From positions 202,556-266,555 of the forward strand of contig CAYSCW010000001.1 of NCBI GenBank assembly GCA_964429795.1: 64,000 bases of DNA. The letters are read 5' to 3'. This stretch comes from CAYSCW01 sp964429795 (GTDB lineage: Bacteria; Acidobacteriota; Aminicenantia; Aminicenantales; Aminicenantaceae). Positions within the stretch are counted from its first letter, which is position 1, and every line of letters starts with the position of its first letter. Both the position numbers and the translations under genes were made by a program. Of the stretch, positions 1 to 8,700 are shown piece after piece. The notes under the pieces are model-generated. The model was not told where the DNA came from. It made no database searches and was given only the letters and a program-made list of their open reading frames with translations.

Positions 1-2
1 TT

Positions 3-2120
3 ACACTTTTTACCGCCCTGAGCTATGCGGAGCTTGCCAGTGCTATACCGGAGGCAGGAGGAGGCTATTCTTACATCAAAAAGGTCATGCCCAATTCCAT
101 TGCCTTCATCTCGGGCTGGATGCTCTGGTTTGCCTATATCGTGGCCTGCAGCCTGTATGCCAAGGGGTTTGGCAGTTATTTTGTTGAATTATTCGAGCGC
201 TATCTCCCTTCTATAACTGAATATCTCGTGGGCTGGTTTGGCCGAAACGCTTCTGTGGCTTTATTCACGGTAGGAGTAGGGATTCTCTTCCTGGCTATTA
301 ACATCATCGGAACTCATGCCAGCGGAAAAACCGAAGATGTCATAACCCTGGCCAAGATTGCGATTCTGGCCGTGTTCATTTATTTCGGGATAAGACAGGT
401 AGGGAAGATGCCCGCCATTACTAGAGAAAATTTTACCCCGCTTTTTCCCCATGGTTTTCAAGGTGTCTTGGCGGCCATGGGATTAACCTTCATCGCCTTC
501 GAAGGCTATGATCTCATTGCCACGGTGAGCGAAGAAGTCAAGGAGCCCCGTCGGACCATCCCCAAAGCCATCCTCTATTCTCTGGTTATCACCGTTACCA
601 TTTACATTTTGGTTGTATTTGTTTGTCTAGGAGCTGTTCCTTCGGCCGAAGGGTTGCCTACCTGGGAGTTGCTGGGAAAATACAAGGAGATCGGAATCAT
701 CCGAGCTGCGCAGGGTTTTATGCCCAAGTTTGGGGTGATTCTGATCCTGGGTGGAGGGCTTTTTGCCACCTTGAGCGCTCTGAATGCGACAGTCCTGGCT
801 TCCTCAAGGGTTGCTTTTTCCATGGGACGGGATTGGATGCTGCCCAATGTGCTGAGCCGAGTGCATTCCATCAGAAGAACTCCTGTGATGGCCATCAGTA
901 TAAGCGGTCTTCTGTTTCTCTTGGTAGCTGTGTTTTTGCCTTTGGAGCTCATCGGGATTTCAAGCAGCTTGCTCTTTCTCCTGACCTTCGCTCTGGTCAA
1001 TGCCGCACTGCTCATGTATCGACGCCGGAGCACTTCCGCTCCTTCTTTTCGAGTGCCTCTGTTTCCGCTAACCCCTATTCTGGGCATTCTCACCAGTGCC
1101 GGATTAGCGTTCCATCAATTGGTGAAGAATCCTTTAGCCCTGGTGCTGGCTACGGGATGGATTTTGGCAGGACTTTTAATATTCCTGATCTTCTTTTCCA
1201 ACCGGGTTTCTATTGCCGATGTTCCTAAGACCATTATCACCCCAGAATTGTTGACCCTGAAAAAGGCCAGGCGCTACAAAACTCTGGTCCCTCTGGCCAA
1301 TCCTGATCGGGCAAGACCTCTGGTTGAGCTTGCGGGGAGGGTGGTCTGTTCAAGTCAGGGAGAAGTCCTTGCTTTGACTGTTGTGGATTTGCCGGGTGTG
1401 GCAGGGTATGATGAATCGCAGCCTTTTGTCAATGAGGCCCAGTTAGTTCTCAGCAAAGCTCATGAAGTGGCTGTCAGACAGAAAATTCCCTTTTCTTCTC
1501 TGTTGAAAATAGGGCGTTCTGCGGCTAAAGAAATTGTGGGAGTCGCTGCGGAGCATAGGTGTCATCTGATTTTGATGGGTTATAAGAAAGACGAGGATCC
1601 CCTAGAAAACAGCATCATTCATCATGTGATATCCCATCAGCCCTGCGATATAGCTATCTTGAAAAGCGACAATATCTCTGTGGATACCTTCAAGCGAGTG
1701 CTCATTCCTATCGCCGGAAGGGAAGTCCATGATAGACTAAAAGCGCGTTTTATCCACTGTCTCCTGCCCGGGGAAGAAAGCCAAATCACGTTGATGACTG
1801 TCATCCCCTCGGAATCCGGCATAGCGCGCAGACAAAGGGCTTTGCAAACACTCGAGCGGGCAACGAAACTTTATCATTTGCCTTCGGCCGAACTTGTTGT
1901 TGATGAGAGTTCCCAGGTGGCCCAGGCTATTATCCAGCGGGCAAGAGACCATGATCTATTAATCCTGGGGATGCGCAAGGAGCCATGGCATAAAGCCTTT
2001 TTCTTCGGTACGCTGGCCCAGCAGGTGGCAGGTCAGGTTCAGTGCGCTACCATTTTGACCAAAGTGCGGGCTCCAAGGAAATCCGTGATCAAGAGCCTGT
2101 TTAAAATATCAAAGGATTAA
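3..2120 (+). CDS. APC-family amino acid permease with two C-terminal universal stress (Usp) domains, 5' truncated
   Basis: The reading frame is open from the window edge, so the N-terminus lies outside. The first visible residues (FTALSYAELASAIPEAGGGY) match the early helices of APC-superfamily permeases, and the PRRTIPKAI segment is the usual APC loop. About ten further hydrophobic segments follow up to roughly residue 405 of the visible part. The last ~270 residues form two tandem Usp-like modules, starting near RYKTLVPLANP and FKRVLIPIAGRE; each ends in a glycine-containing segment resembling a nucleotide-binding loop (LILMGYKKDEDP; LLILGMRKEPWHKAFFFG). Role by family: proton- or sodium-coupled amino acid uptake across the inner membrane, with the cytoplasmic Usp modules probably sensing ATP or AMP. 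The fusion is known in bacteria and archaea. Substrate cannot be read from sequence. Confident about the family. Confidence 0.9.
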   Translation, partial: TLFTALSYAELASAIPEAGGGYSYIKKVMPNSIAFISGWMLWFAYIVACSLYAKGFGSYFVELFERYLPSITEYLVGWFGRNASVALFTVGVGILFLAINIIGTHASGKTEDVITLAKIAILAVFIYFGIRQVGKMPAITRENFTPLFPHGFQGVLAAMGLTFIAFEGYDLIATVSEEVKEPRRTIPKAILYSLVITVTIYILVVFVCLGAVPSAEGLPTWELLGKYKEIGIIRAAQGFMPKFGVILILGGGLFATLSALNATVLASSRVAFSMGRDWMLPNVLSRVHSIRRTPVMAISISGLLFLLVAVFLPLELIGISSSLLFLLTFALVNAALLMYRRRSTSAPSFRVPLFPLTPILGILTSAGLAFHQLVKNPLALVLATGWILAGLLIFLIFFSNRVSIADVPKTIITPELLTLKKARRYKTLVPLANPDRARPLVELAGRVVCSSQGEVLALTVVDLPGVAGYDESQPFVNEAQLVLSKAHEVAVRQKIPFSSLLKIGRSAAKEIVGVAAEHRCHLILMGYKKDEDPLENSIIHHVISHQPCDIAILKSDNISVDTFKRVLIPIAGREVHDRLKARFIHCLLPGEESQITLMTVIPSESGIARRQRALQTLERATKLYHLPSAELVVDESSQVAQAIIQRARDHDLLILGMRKEPWHKAFFFGTLAQQVAGQVQCATILTKVRAPRKSVIKSLFKISKD

Positions 2121-2302
2121 ATCCGGCAAAGGAAGCTGGGCTTTTTTCCGCGTCGAGATTAATCATCTCTCACTTAGGATGAAAGGAAAGCATGGCCAAG
2201 ATGCAGGCTCAAATATCCCCTGCGTACTTGCAGGTCTCTTCTTGCTATGGTTTCAAGATTATCCTGATGTAAGAGCACCTCAAGCAAAAACCTCTTGATT
2301 AA

Positions 2303-2722
2303 TTTTCTTGTTTTTTCTTGCTCATCATACCTGAGACTGCGTTAGGAGCAGACAAAATCACAGTTCTCCGTTTTGGCATGCTGGTGGACGGAAAGGGTAA
2401 GGCAGTCAGGGGTGCCGTCGTTGTCGTAAAAAATGACCGCATCGAAGGTGTGGGCCCGATAAGCAAAGAAATTCCTGTCTGGGCAGAGGTCATCGATCTC
2501 TCAGAGTACACTGCTATTCCTGGGCTCATCGATGTGCATACACACATGACCTACTACTGGAATGCCTCTTTTGGTGTTCCCACCCTGGGAGCTCTACTGC
2601 CTGGATACTATGCCGATATCGTGGCCGTTTAGGGTGATCCCCTGAAAGACATCAACGTCGTTATCGAAAATGTTCGGTGGGTGATGAAGGGAGGCGATGT
2701 GGTTGTGGATAAGACAAAGTAG
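2303..2722 (+). pseudogene. Gutted amidohydrolase (metal-dependent hydrolase) remnant
   Basis: The N-terminal part reads as an exported amidohydrolase: a hydrophobic leader remnant, then KITVLRFGMLVDGKGK, and the metal-binding IPGLIDVHTHMT strand. It then jumps directly into the C-terminal signature of the same family (GALLPGYYADIVAV, then GDPLKDINVVIENV). The whole TIM barrel in between, roughly 300 residues in intact members, is missing without loss of frame. A TAG at 2630-2632 interrupts the C-terminal signature where family members usually carry a residue before GDPL, and the frame then continues to a TAG at 2720-2722. No proper start is visible: the first in-frame stop upstream is at 2300-2302, and only a TTG at 2318 could serve. 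Non-functional as an enzyme because the remaining metal ligands are gone. Confidence 0.8.
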
Positions 2723-2986
2723 GGAAGGCTAAATAAGTCTCCGCCTTTCCTCTGTCTGTTACGACCAGTGGAAATTCCTGTGGAAGATGTTGCCTGCGGT
2801 TGCCATGGACTGTCTTGGCAGCCATGTCCATAGAAGATTAAAATCCAGATACTTTTTTAAAAAGGATTTTTGTTGTCCTGGAAGATGAAATGTTAACTAT
2901 TCCTCTAAATATTCTTGAAATCAACCGTTGAGAAGAAGATACTATGGAGTGGATGAGAAGGATAATCAGCTGAAAGGAAGGAATTC
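2723..2986. other. Intergenic region before the esterase gene
   Basis: There is no convincing coding sequence here. It contains a small imperfect inverted repeat (ATGGAC at about 2807 and GTCCAT at about 2828) and becomes A+T-rich towards the next gene. A Shine-Dalgarno-like AAGGAAGG precedes the ATG at 2987. No clear promoter was picked out. Confidence 0.4.
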
Positions 2987-4933
2987 ATGAGGAATATTCA
3001 AAGAGCTGATATTTTGGTCAATGTACTGGCTATTTTATTTTTATTTGCCACACTTTCCATAACAAGTCTAGCTGTTCAACAGTCAGAGGAGCTCAAGATA
3101 TTCCAGACGGACACAAAAATCATTGTGGATGGAAGCCTTAATGAATGGAGTAAATTTACGGAATTTCCTGTGAATTTAACACCTGAGGGAGAAGAAATAA
3201 AAGACGATCCAGGCATGATCGTTAAGGCCAGGTTCACTTATGATGCGGAGAAATTCTATGCTGCGGTTAAAGCTAAAGACGACTCCTTCGAATTTCCCAG
3301 CCGAAGCTGGAGATACGGCGACGGCCTTTATTTGACATTCCTCAACCCCTACCAGGGAAATGAAAGCGACCGGTTCATAACCTTCGGGTTTTCTATCGAA
3401 GAGGAAAAGACGACCAGAGTGGTTGTCAACGAGAACGGTGTTTACTTTCCTGACATAGATACAAAGGACGTGGATTTGAAAATCTTGCCCGACACACAAA
3501 ATGGAGAAATTATATACGAAATTTCGATCCCCTGGAAATGTCTCGTGCCTTTTAAACCTTTTATCTATGAGAGATGGGGAATAAATCTCATCTATGTGGA
3601 CCGCGATCAAGGGGAAAGAAAAGTCAGCCTCCTTTATCCTGACACAGGTTATGACACAGAGCTCTCCAAGAAGAGGAAGGGGGCGATTTTTCTTTTCGTC
3701 AACCATACTCCCTCTGACTTTGAAATCCAGACGACAATAAACGCCTCACATTTTTATGAAGATGGCCAAAAAACCATTGCCTGTGCCATCAATTCCCCTT
3801 CTGGGAAGACCGGGTGGACGGTCAGATATGTGCTGAGTTCGGGCTATGGCAGTGAATCCTCTGTGAATAAAATATCCCTCGATAAGGGAATGAATAAATT
3901 CACCTTTAACTTGAAAGAGCAAGATTACGGCACAGGTTCATACGACCTCAGTCTGGGAGTCATCGATGAGAATGGATCCCTTCGATTTACGGAGAACCAC
4001 AGATTCTTTGTGCTGAACCGCAGCGAGTTTGAAAATTTCCAGAAGAGGATTGCGGAGATAAAAAAGGGAGACCTTTATGCTAAAAACTCGAGGTTCAGAG
4101 AGAGTCTTCCCACCTTGGAGATAAGGATCGACTGGATTCAGGAATACATGAAGCAGGCGCCGCCTTTTGCTGAGTTCGATTCCATGAAGGAATGGTATGA
4201 GGAGATAGAGCTGTTATTCAAGAATGTCGATGAGGGAAAGCCTGCTCTTTTTTTCCCAGGAACCATAGGGCGGCTTGCTCACAGGTCAGAAATTGACGGC
4301 ACACTTCAGCCCTATTCCGTTTATGTGCCAGAGGATTACGATGAGAAAAGCCTTATCCCTCTCTTTGTTACCCTACATGGCAGTGGTGTGGATGAGGAAC
4401 AGGCCATTCTGGATGTGGCCAGGATTCATTATGGCGCCCGGCAGAGGAGAAAACGGATGAAGATGATCGTAATGTCCCCCAAAGCAAGGGGTCTTTCTGA
4501 CTGGTACTTGGGGGATTCTGGAGAAGAGGTGATCGAATGCATAGAACATATCAAAAGCCTTTACAATATCGATGAGAAAAGCATCATCCTGGACGGGTTT
4601 TCCATGGGTGGTTATGGCGCTTGGAGACTGTCGCTTCTTCATCCAGATCTATTCAGAGCTGTGATAATTCGTTCAGGTGCCATTGAGCCTCCTTCTTACC
4701 TGAAGGGAGAAAATATTCTTGATCTTCTGAATAAGGGGAAAGGCTTGAATGTCTTCGTTGTCCACGGAGATAAGGATAACGCTGTCCCTGTGGAGAATGC
4801 CCGAAAGGCTGTTGAGAAATTAAAAGAGCTGGGAATCAAGCACCGATATGTGGAGGTCAAAGGAGCAGCTCACGGCGGATACGAAAAATGGGATGAGATT
4901 TTTGACTGGCTGATGACGATACTGGAAAAATGA
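2987..4933 (+). CDS. Exported two-domain protein: CBM9-like domain plus alpha/beta-hydrolase (PHB-depolymerase/esterase-like)
   Basis: 648 residues. The N-terminus has an uncleaved-anchor or signal-type hydrophobic stretch (ILVNVLAILFLFATLSITSL). Residues ~30-240 resemble the CBM9-like/DOMON-like sandwich found in exported proteins (KIIVDGSLNEWSKFTEF, later YEISIPWKCLVPF). A linker domain follows, and residues ~420-648 are an alpha/beta hydrolase of the esterase/prolyl-oligopeptidase type. The apparent catalytic triad is Ser539 in GFSMGGYGAW, Asp597 in HGDKDNAVP and His629 in GAAHGGYEKW; LFVTLHGSG supplies the oxyanion region. The ATG at 2987 has a good ribosome site (AAGGAAGG). Likely acts in the periplasm or outside the cell on an ester or glycan-linked ester. 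The substrate is unknown; the sandwich domain could bind a polysaccharide. Stands alone on its strand. Confidence 0.75.
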   Translation: MRNIQRADILVNVLAILFLFATLSITSLAVQQSEELKIFQTDTKIIVDGSLNEWSKFTEFPVNLTPEGEEIKDDPGMIVKARFTYDAEKFYAAVKAKDDSFEFPSRSWRYGDGLYLTFLNPYQGNESDRFITFGFSIEEEKTTRVVVNENGVYFPDIDTKDVDLKILPDTQNGEIIYEISIPWKCLVPFKPFIYERWGINLIYVDRDQGERKVSLLYPDTGYDTELSKKRKGAIFLFVNHTPSDFEIQTTINASHFYEDGQKTIACAINSPSGKTGWTVRYVLSSGYGSESSVNKISLDKGMNKFTFNLKEQDYGTGSYDLSLGVIDENGSLRFTENHRFFVLNRSEFENFQKRIAEIKKGDLYAKNSRFRESLPTLEIRIDWIQEYMKQAPPFAEFDSMKEWYEEIELLFKNVDEGKPALFFPGTIGRLAHRSEIDGTLQPYSVYVPEDYDEKSLIPLFVTLHGSGVDEEQAILDVARIHYGARQRRKRMKMIVMSPKARGLSDWYLGDSGEEVIECIEHIKSLYNIDEKSIILDGFSMGGYGAWRLSLLHPDLFRAVIIRSGAIEPPSYLKGENILDLLNKGKGLNVFVVHGDKDNAVPVENARKAVEKLKELGIKHRYVEVKGAAHGGYEKWDEIFDWLMTILEK

Positions 4934-5543
4934 CATATCCAGGGGAGACAGTACTTAATTCCCGAAAAATTTTTAAAGAAAACTCACAACTGTCCACCAC
5001 TCCCGAAAAGGGTTATTGTAAATTATTTTAAATTGTCTAAATTAAATTGAAATTGTTTAAATTGAAATTGTTGTCGGGCAATTATAATTTACTGATATAT
5101 ATAAAGTTAATCCTAAATTATCCATGATTTTTGTTCTTAAACAAGCATTTTCTGGGGCAAAATCATTCCTTTAAGAAATCTTCCATTACAAGGCAAAGTT
5201 CTATCTGCAAAATTCCTAAACATACAATTTTATCCCCAAATTAAGCCTTTAAGGCCAATTTTTATTTAATTTTTGCGGTTTATCTCAATATAATAAATCA
5301 GTTAGCTTAGCCCGACTACATTCACACATTCACTCACCTGGCTTTCCCACATGCAGGTTCTCAGGATATTCGAGAGCCCGCAAGGAGCTTTCCAGGCATT
5401 CACCCGCTCGCCACGATGGTTGGATGGGAAAATCGAAACAAAGAATGACAATGGGACATCACTCGCGAAAAAGGATTTCTTATCCCTAATGAAGTTGCAA
5501 AATAGCTGGGACGTTGGAGGTGATGGGATCTGTTGGAGTGGTT
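4934..5543. other. A+T-rich intergenic region carrying a MITE-like repeat
   Basis: 610 bases between a forward and a reverse gene that converge here. The first part is very A+T-rich with near-tandem AAATTGAAATTG units around 5040-5070. The repeat at 5073-5316 is listed separately. The stretch 5324-5543 holds short open frames but none with coding character or a ribosome site. Confidence 0.5.
5073..5316. mobile_element. MITE-like element, copy A (~244 bp, terminal inverted repeats GTCGGGC/GCCCGAC)
   Basis: Begins with GTCGGGCAAT and ends with AGCCCGAC, so the ends form a 7-bp perfect inverted repeat, extended internally by ACTGAT (left) and ATCAGT (right). It is closely similar along its whole length to the sequence at 8089-8333 in the same orientation; differences are scattered substitutions and small indels. 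Shared internal blocks include GGGGCAAAATCATTCCTTTA and the palindromic GCCTTTAAGGC. It has no coding capacity. Both copies are followed by TACATTC, so the true boundary could extend a few bases. Interpreted as a non-autonomous mobile element; no matching transposase is in the window. Confidence 0.6.
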
Positions 5544-7721
5544 TTATTGGAGCATACGCTCAATTGTCTCCTGCCACTCCCGTTCTCGAACCATAATGCT
5601 ATTCTCAAAGATGGACTGGACGATTCTCAAATAGAAATTTTTGTCATCGGAATGGATGTCAAAAGTCGTGCGTAGGTCCAACGTGCGGGCCTCAAATTCA
5701 ATCCGTGTCCCCACCTCGCCACGATATTTTGTCAAGGCCGGGTCTTTATTATTAGTTTGATAATAGTCTTTCTGGTAGTAGCGCATCCGCCGGTCCGGAT
5801 ATTCTGCGGAGCTGGACTCTTTCCATTCCACACTCATGTTCCCTTGTAAATCTTTCTTCTGCTCGTAGCTCTTCGGCCAGGAATAACACTCCAGATAGGG
5901 AAAATTCTTGCCTGTTTCACCGAATTCGTTACTAAGGACGAGCTTCGGTGCTTCGGACTCTTCCTTTGGTTCAGGAGGTTTGAAGTTCGGGGTTTTGTAT
6001 TCTTTTTCAGGAATCACTGGCAATTCTAATCGTGTTTCCTCTGTGCCCAAAAAAAGCTTTGTCGTCATCGTATAGGGAGTAGGCCAGATCATGGGGAAAA
6101 GCGCGTTTGAGACTGCGAGCCGTATGCGATGGCCGGGATGGAATGTCCATGTCGTGAAATGAAGTTCAAAATCGAGATTGTAAATTTCTCCGGGAACGAT
6201 GGGCTCGGGGTCAAGCCGGGACTGACGTTGGGCACCGTTGATGAGCGCGCCTGAGACCAGAGAGACCGTGCCGTCCGGCTGGACGTCTTCGAATCGCGCA
6301 ACCCAATGGGCAAGAGGGGCATCCGCCGATACACGAAGGTGGACCTTGGGAAATCCGACGATTGCGAAGCTCTCTTCAAGCACCGGGCTGTCGAAGACAA
6401 GGCTTCCTGCATCGTCAGGCCGGATGTCTCCGGTGGGATCCCCCCACCAGTTGACCTGTGACGGCAGGGTCGTTCCTGTCGTCATGGCTCCGTAGCCTGG
6501 GATATAGCGAAGTGTTTCCACTGTTTCCTTATCTGTTTGGACAAACAGTTGTCTGTTTCCGTTTGGAAACAGCTTTCTCCAGCGTGTCCCTTTGATCGGC
6601 CATTCTTCGCAGATCCAGTGTCCAGGTGTCATCTTGAGCTCGGCATCGGGGCCATGGCCGTTGCGGACAAAAACTGTAAAACTCGGGTCTTCGAGCACTC
6701 CTGTGTCTCTGCCCTTGAGCCAGTAGTCCCACCAGCGTACGGCTTCATGGCGCCACTCGTAGTTAGGACCAGGTACTCCGTAGGCAGGATAATCATGATT
6801 CCACGGCCCGATGACGCCCTTTACAGGGACTGTCATGTTCTCGAGCAAACGGGGAAGAGTGTCCCTATAGCCATCAAGGAGTCCGCCGATGATATAGACA
6901 GGGATATGGATCTTGTCGTACTGCCAACGCAGCGAGTTTCGCCGCCAGAACTCGCCGTCGACCTGCTTTTTCAGGTAAGTCAGAATCCCCGGGTAGGCGC
7001 TGAATCTGTCGTGGAAAAAGGCCTCGTCGAGCCGCCACAGTGGGGTTTGAGGCAGAGCCTTGGAATGGTCGAACCAGGTGGCCCACGGATCAACATGAAA
7101 GGCCCCGTCGATATAGTGGATATCGTCGTGGTAAAGGTCATCGGTGGCATGTGCGGCCAGGATGGCCTTGAGGGCAGGAGGCTGCCGCATGGCCACCTGG
7201 ATGGCATTAAACCCTCCCCAGGAGATTCCCCACATGCCCACCTGTCCGTTGGAGCCGGGCATCTGCGAGAGTTGGTTAATGAGGTCAACAGCGTCATCAA
7301 GCTCTTGCTCGGAATACTCTCGCAGAGGAAAGATTCCTTCTGAAGAACCGGTGCCGCGGATATCTACTTTTGCCATAATGAAGCCGCGCTTGGCAAAATA
7401 GACATAATCCGGATCATCGGTCATGGAAATTGGGTCGTCTTTCCGGTAGGGGAGAAACTCAAAGAGCACTGGAAACTTTTCGTTTTCAGATCTTGGGACC
7501 GGTTTGAAGTAGGTTACAGACAGTGGGACTTGATCCTTCGTGGTTAACCAGGATGTCTCTACAATGTAATCATAGATGGCCGCAGTGGGTTCAGCAAGCG
7601 TTTTTGATCTCACGGAATAAGAATGAGGCCGCAATACTAGTGAGGCACCCAAGAAGAGGAAAATCAAAAACAAGAGCCTGATTTTATTTCCGGAGCATGG
7701 CTTATTCGTCCTATTCATCAT
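5544..7721 (-). CDS. CocE/NonD-type exported hydrolase (X-Pro dipeptidyl-peptidase S15-like fold)
   Basis: About 725 residues. Start chosen at the tandem ATGs (7719-7721 and 7716-7718), preceded by AGGAGG six bases before the second one, which opens directly into a signal peptide (IRLLFLIFLFLGASLVLRP). An upstream in-frame ATG at 7895 has no ribosome site. The N-terminal alpha/beta-hydrolase domain has EFLPYRKDD, the nucleophile Ser166 in GMWGISWGGF, an acid in GGLLDGYRD and the His in GPWNHDYP. The PepX C-terminal jelly-roll follows (GHRIRLAVSNALFP), then an extra ~110-residue tail. Family members cleave Xaa-Pro dipeptides, cocaine-like esters or acylated substrates; the exact substrate cannot be told. 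Probably periplasmic or secreted. It sits between two direct copies of a MITE-like repeat, so it may have moved as a unit. Confidence 0.85.
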   Translation of the reverse strand: MMNRTNKPCSGNKIRLLFLIFLFLGASLVLRPHSYSVRSKTLAEPTAAIYDYIVETSWLTTKDQVPLSVTYFKPVPRSENEKFPVLFEFLPYRKDDPISMTDDPDYVYFAKRGFIMAKVDIRGTGSSEGIFPLREYSEQELDDAVDLINQLSQMPGSNGQVGMWGISWGGFNAIQVAMRQPPALKAILAAHATDDLYHDDIHYIDGAFHVDPWATWFDHSKALPQTPLWRLDEAFFHDRFSAYPGILTYLKKQVDGEFWRRNSLRWQYDKIHIPVYIIGGLLDGYRDTLPRLLENMTVPVKGVIGPWNHDYPAYGVPGPNYEWRHEAVRWWDYWLKGRDTGVLEDPSFTVFVRNGHGPDAELKMTPGHWICEEWPIKGTRWRKLFPNGNRQLFVQTDKETVETLRYIPGYGAMTTGTTLPSQVNWWGDPTGDIRPDDAGSLVFDSPVLEESFAIVGFPKVHLRVSADAPLAHWVARFEDVQPDGTVSLVSGALINGAQRQSRLDPEPIVPGEIYNLDFELHFTTWTFHPGHRIRLAVSNALFPMIWPTPYTMTTKLFLGTEETRLELPVIPEKEYKTPNFKPPEPKEESEAPKLVLSNEFGETGKNFPYLECYSWPKSYEQKKDLQGNMSVEWKESSSAEYPDRRMRYYQKDYYQTNNKDPALTKYRGEVGTRIEFEARTLDLRTTFDIHSDDKNFYLRIVQSIFENSIMVREREWQETIERMLQ

Positions 7722-8088
7722 CTTCCTCCTGAAGATAAAAGGGATATACAAAGCGATTAGCGTACAAGCCCTCCTCAATATAATAAAGGCTGCAACGGCC
7801 GCTTGCAATTCGAAACAAAATTCCTTTGCAGATCCAGGTGACACAGCAAGACCATTGAATCGCAAACCCAGTAGAATTATCATTAGATTAATCAAATCCT
7901 GATGAAAAATAAAGAATTGAATATTTTAAGCTAGTCATATTCTTGTTGTCTTCCCAATCTCAACAGGAGACACCTTTGCCGGAAAATTCTGGATAATAAA
8001 AAAGCTTGGCTGGGGAGGCAGGAAAGAGGTTTTCAGAGTGAGAAATGTTCTAAATTTCTTCTAAATTTAGGGCAACTTCTAAATTTAG

Positions 8089-8333
8089 GTCGGGCAATGA
8101 TAATTTACTGATATACATAAAGTTAAGCCCAAATTCTCCATTGTTTTTATCCTAAAACAAGCATTTTCAGGGGCAAAATCATTCCTTTAAGAAATCTCTC
8201 ATTATAAGGTGTAGTTCTTTCTACATCATTCTTAAACACACAATTTCATCGCCAAAATTAAGCCTTTAAGGCCAATTTTTAATAAACTTTCGCTGTTTAT
8301 CTTAATAGAATCAATCAGTTAGCTCAGCCCGAC
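8089..8333. mobile_element. MITE-like element, copy B (~245 bp, terminal inverted repeats GTCGGGC/GCCCGAC)
   Basis: Same orientation and closely similar to copy A at 5073-5316. It starts GTCGGGCAATGATAATTTAC and ends TTAGCTCAGCCCGAC. It shares the internal palindrome GCCTTTAAGGC and the block GGGGCAAAATCATTCCTTTA. Thirteen bases after its end the assembly breaks into 100 N. No coding capacity. Confidence 0.6.
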
Positions 8334-8346
8334 TACATTCTTGCTA

Positions 8347-8446
8347 NNNNNNNNNNNNNNNNNNNNNNNNNNNNNNNNNNNNNNNNNNNNNNNNNNNNNN
8401 NNNNNNNNNNNNNNNNNNNNNNNNNNNNNNNNNNNNNNNNNNNNNN
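8347..8446. other. Assembly gap (100 N)
   Basis: Exactly 100 N, the usual placeholder for a scaffold join of unknown size. The 35 bases immediately before it (8312-8346) are identical to the 35 bases immediately after it (8447-8481). The true gap may therefore be zero or negative, with the two contig ends overlapping. Confidence 0.95.
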
Positions 8447-8550
8447 CAATCAGTTAGCTCAGCCCGACTACATTCTTGCTACGACTACATTCTTGCTACT
8501 ACATTCTTGCTACATTCTTGACTGGGCTTCACATTCTTCACATTCTTATG
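8447..8550. repeat. Staircase of progressively shorter repeats after the gap
   Basis: After the 35-base duplicate there are successive units of the same motif, each shorter at its 5' end: CGACTACATTCTTGCTA (8482-8498), CTACATTCTTGCTA (8499-8512) and CATTCTTG (8513-8520), then ACATTCTTCA (8531-8540) and CATTCTTATG (8541-8550). A real tandem repeat would not normally shorten stepwise from one side. This looks like an assembly or gap-filling artefact, though a degenerate natural repeat cannot be excluded. Confidence 0.6.
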
Positions 8551-8700
8551 CTTTATTTTTCAATATCGAACAAATGAGAGATTGATAATTTTGCCTCCCT
8601 AGACGATTTCTCCCTTAATTCTTTAATTCTTTTCATTAACATGAAACGATTTTCCTCCAGCTGGATTTTAAATATGTGGATAGACGTATGCTATAATTTT

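Larger units (their letters stand above)
7722..8700. other. Intergenic region with repeat copy B, assembly gap and staircase repeats
   Basis: From 7722 to 8088 there is no gene, only A+T-rich sequence with several CTAAATTT units at 8049-8088. Repeat copy B, the 100-N gap and the degenerate repeats behind it are given separately. From 8551 to 8700 nothing certain is seen apart from a TATAAT at 8692-8697 just ahead of the preferred start of the next gene. Confidence 0.5.

Noticed and set aside
5351..5596. 81-codon forward frame next to the CocE gene end
   Set aside because: No ribosome site, no recognisable fold, and it runs into the end of the well-supported reverse gene.
6537..7343. 268-codon forward frame
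   Set aside because: Lies entirely antisense to the CocE-type gene; a shadow frame without family features.
8482..8550. Short tandem units as a CRISPR-like array
   Set aside because: Units are 8-17 bases, contiguous and progressively truncated, with no spacers.
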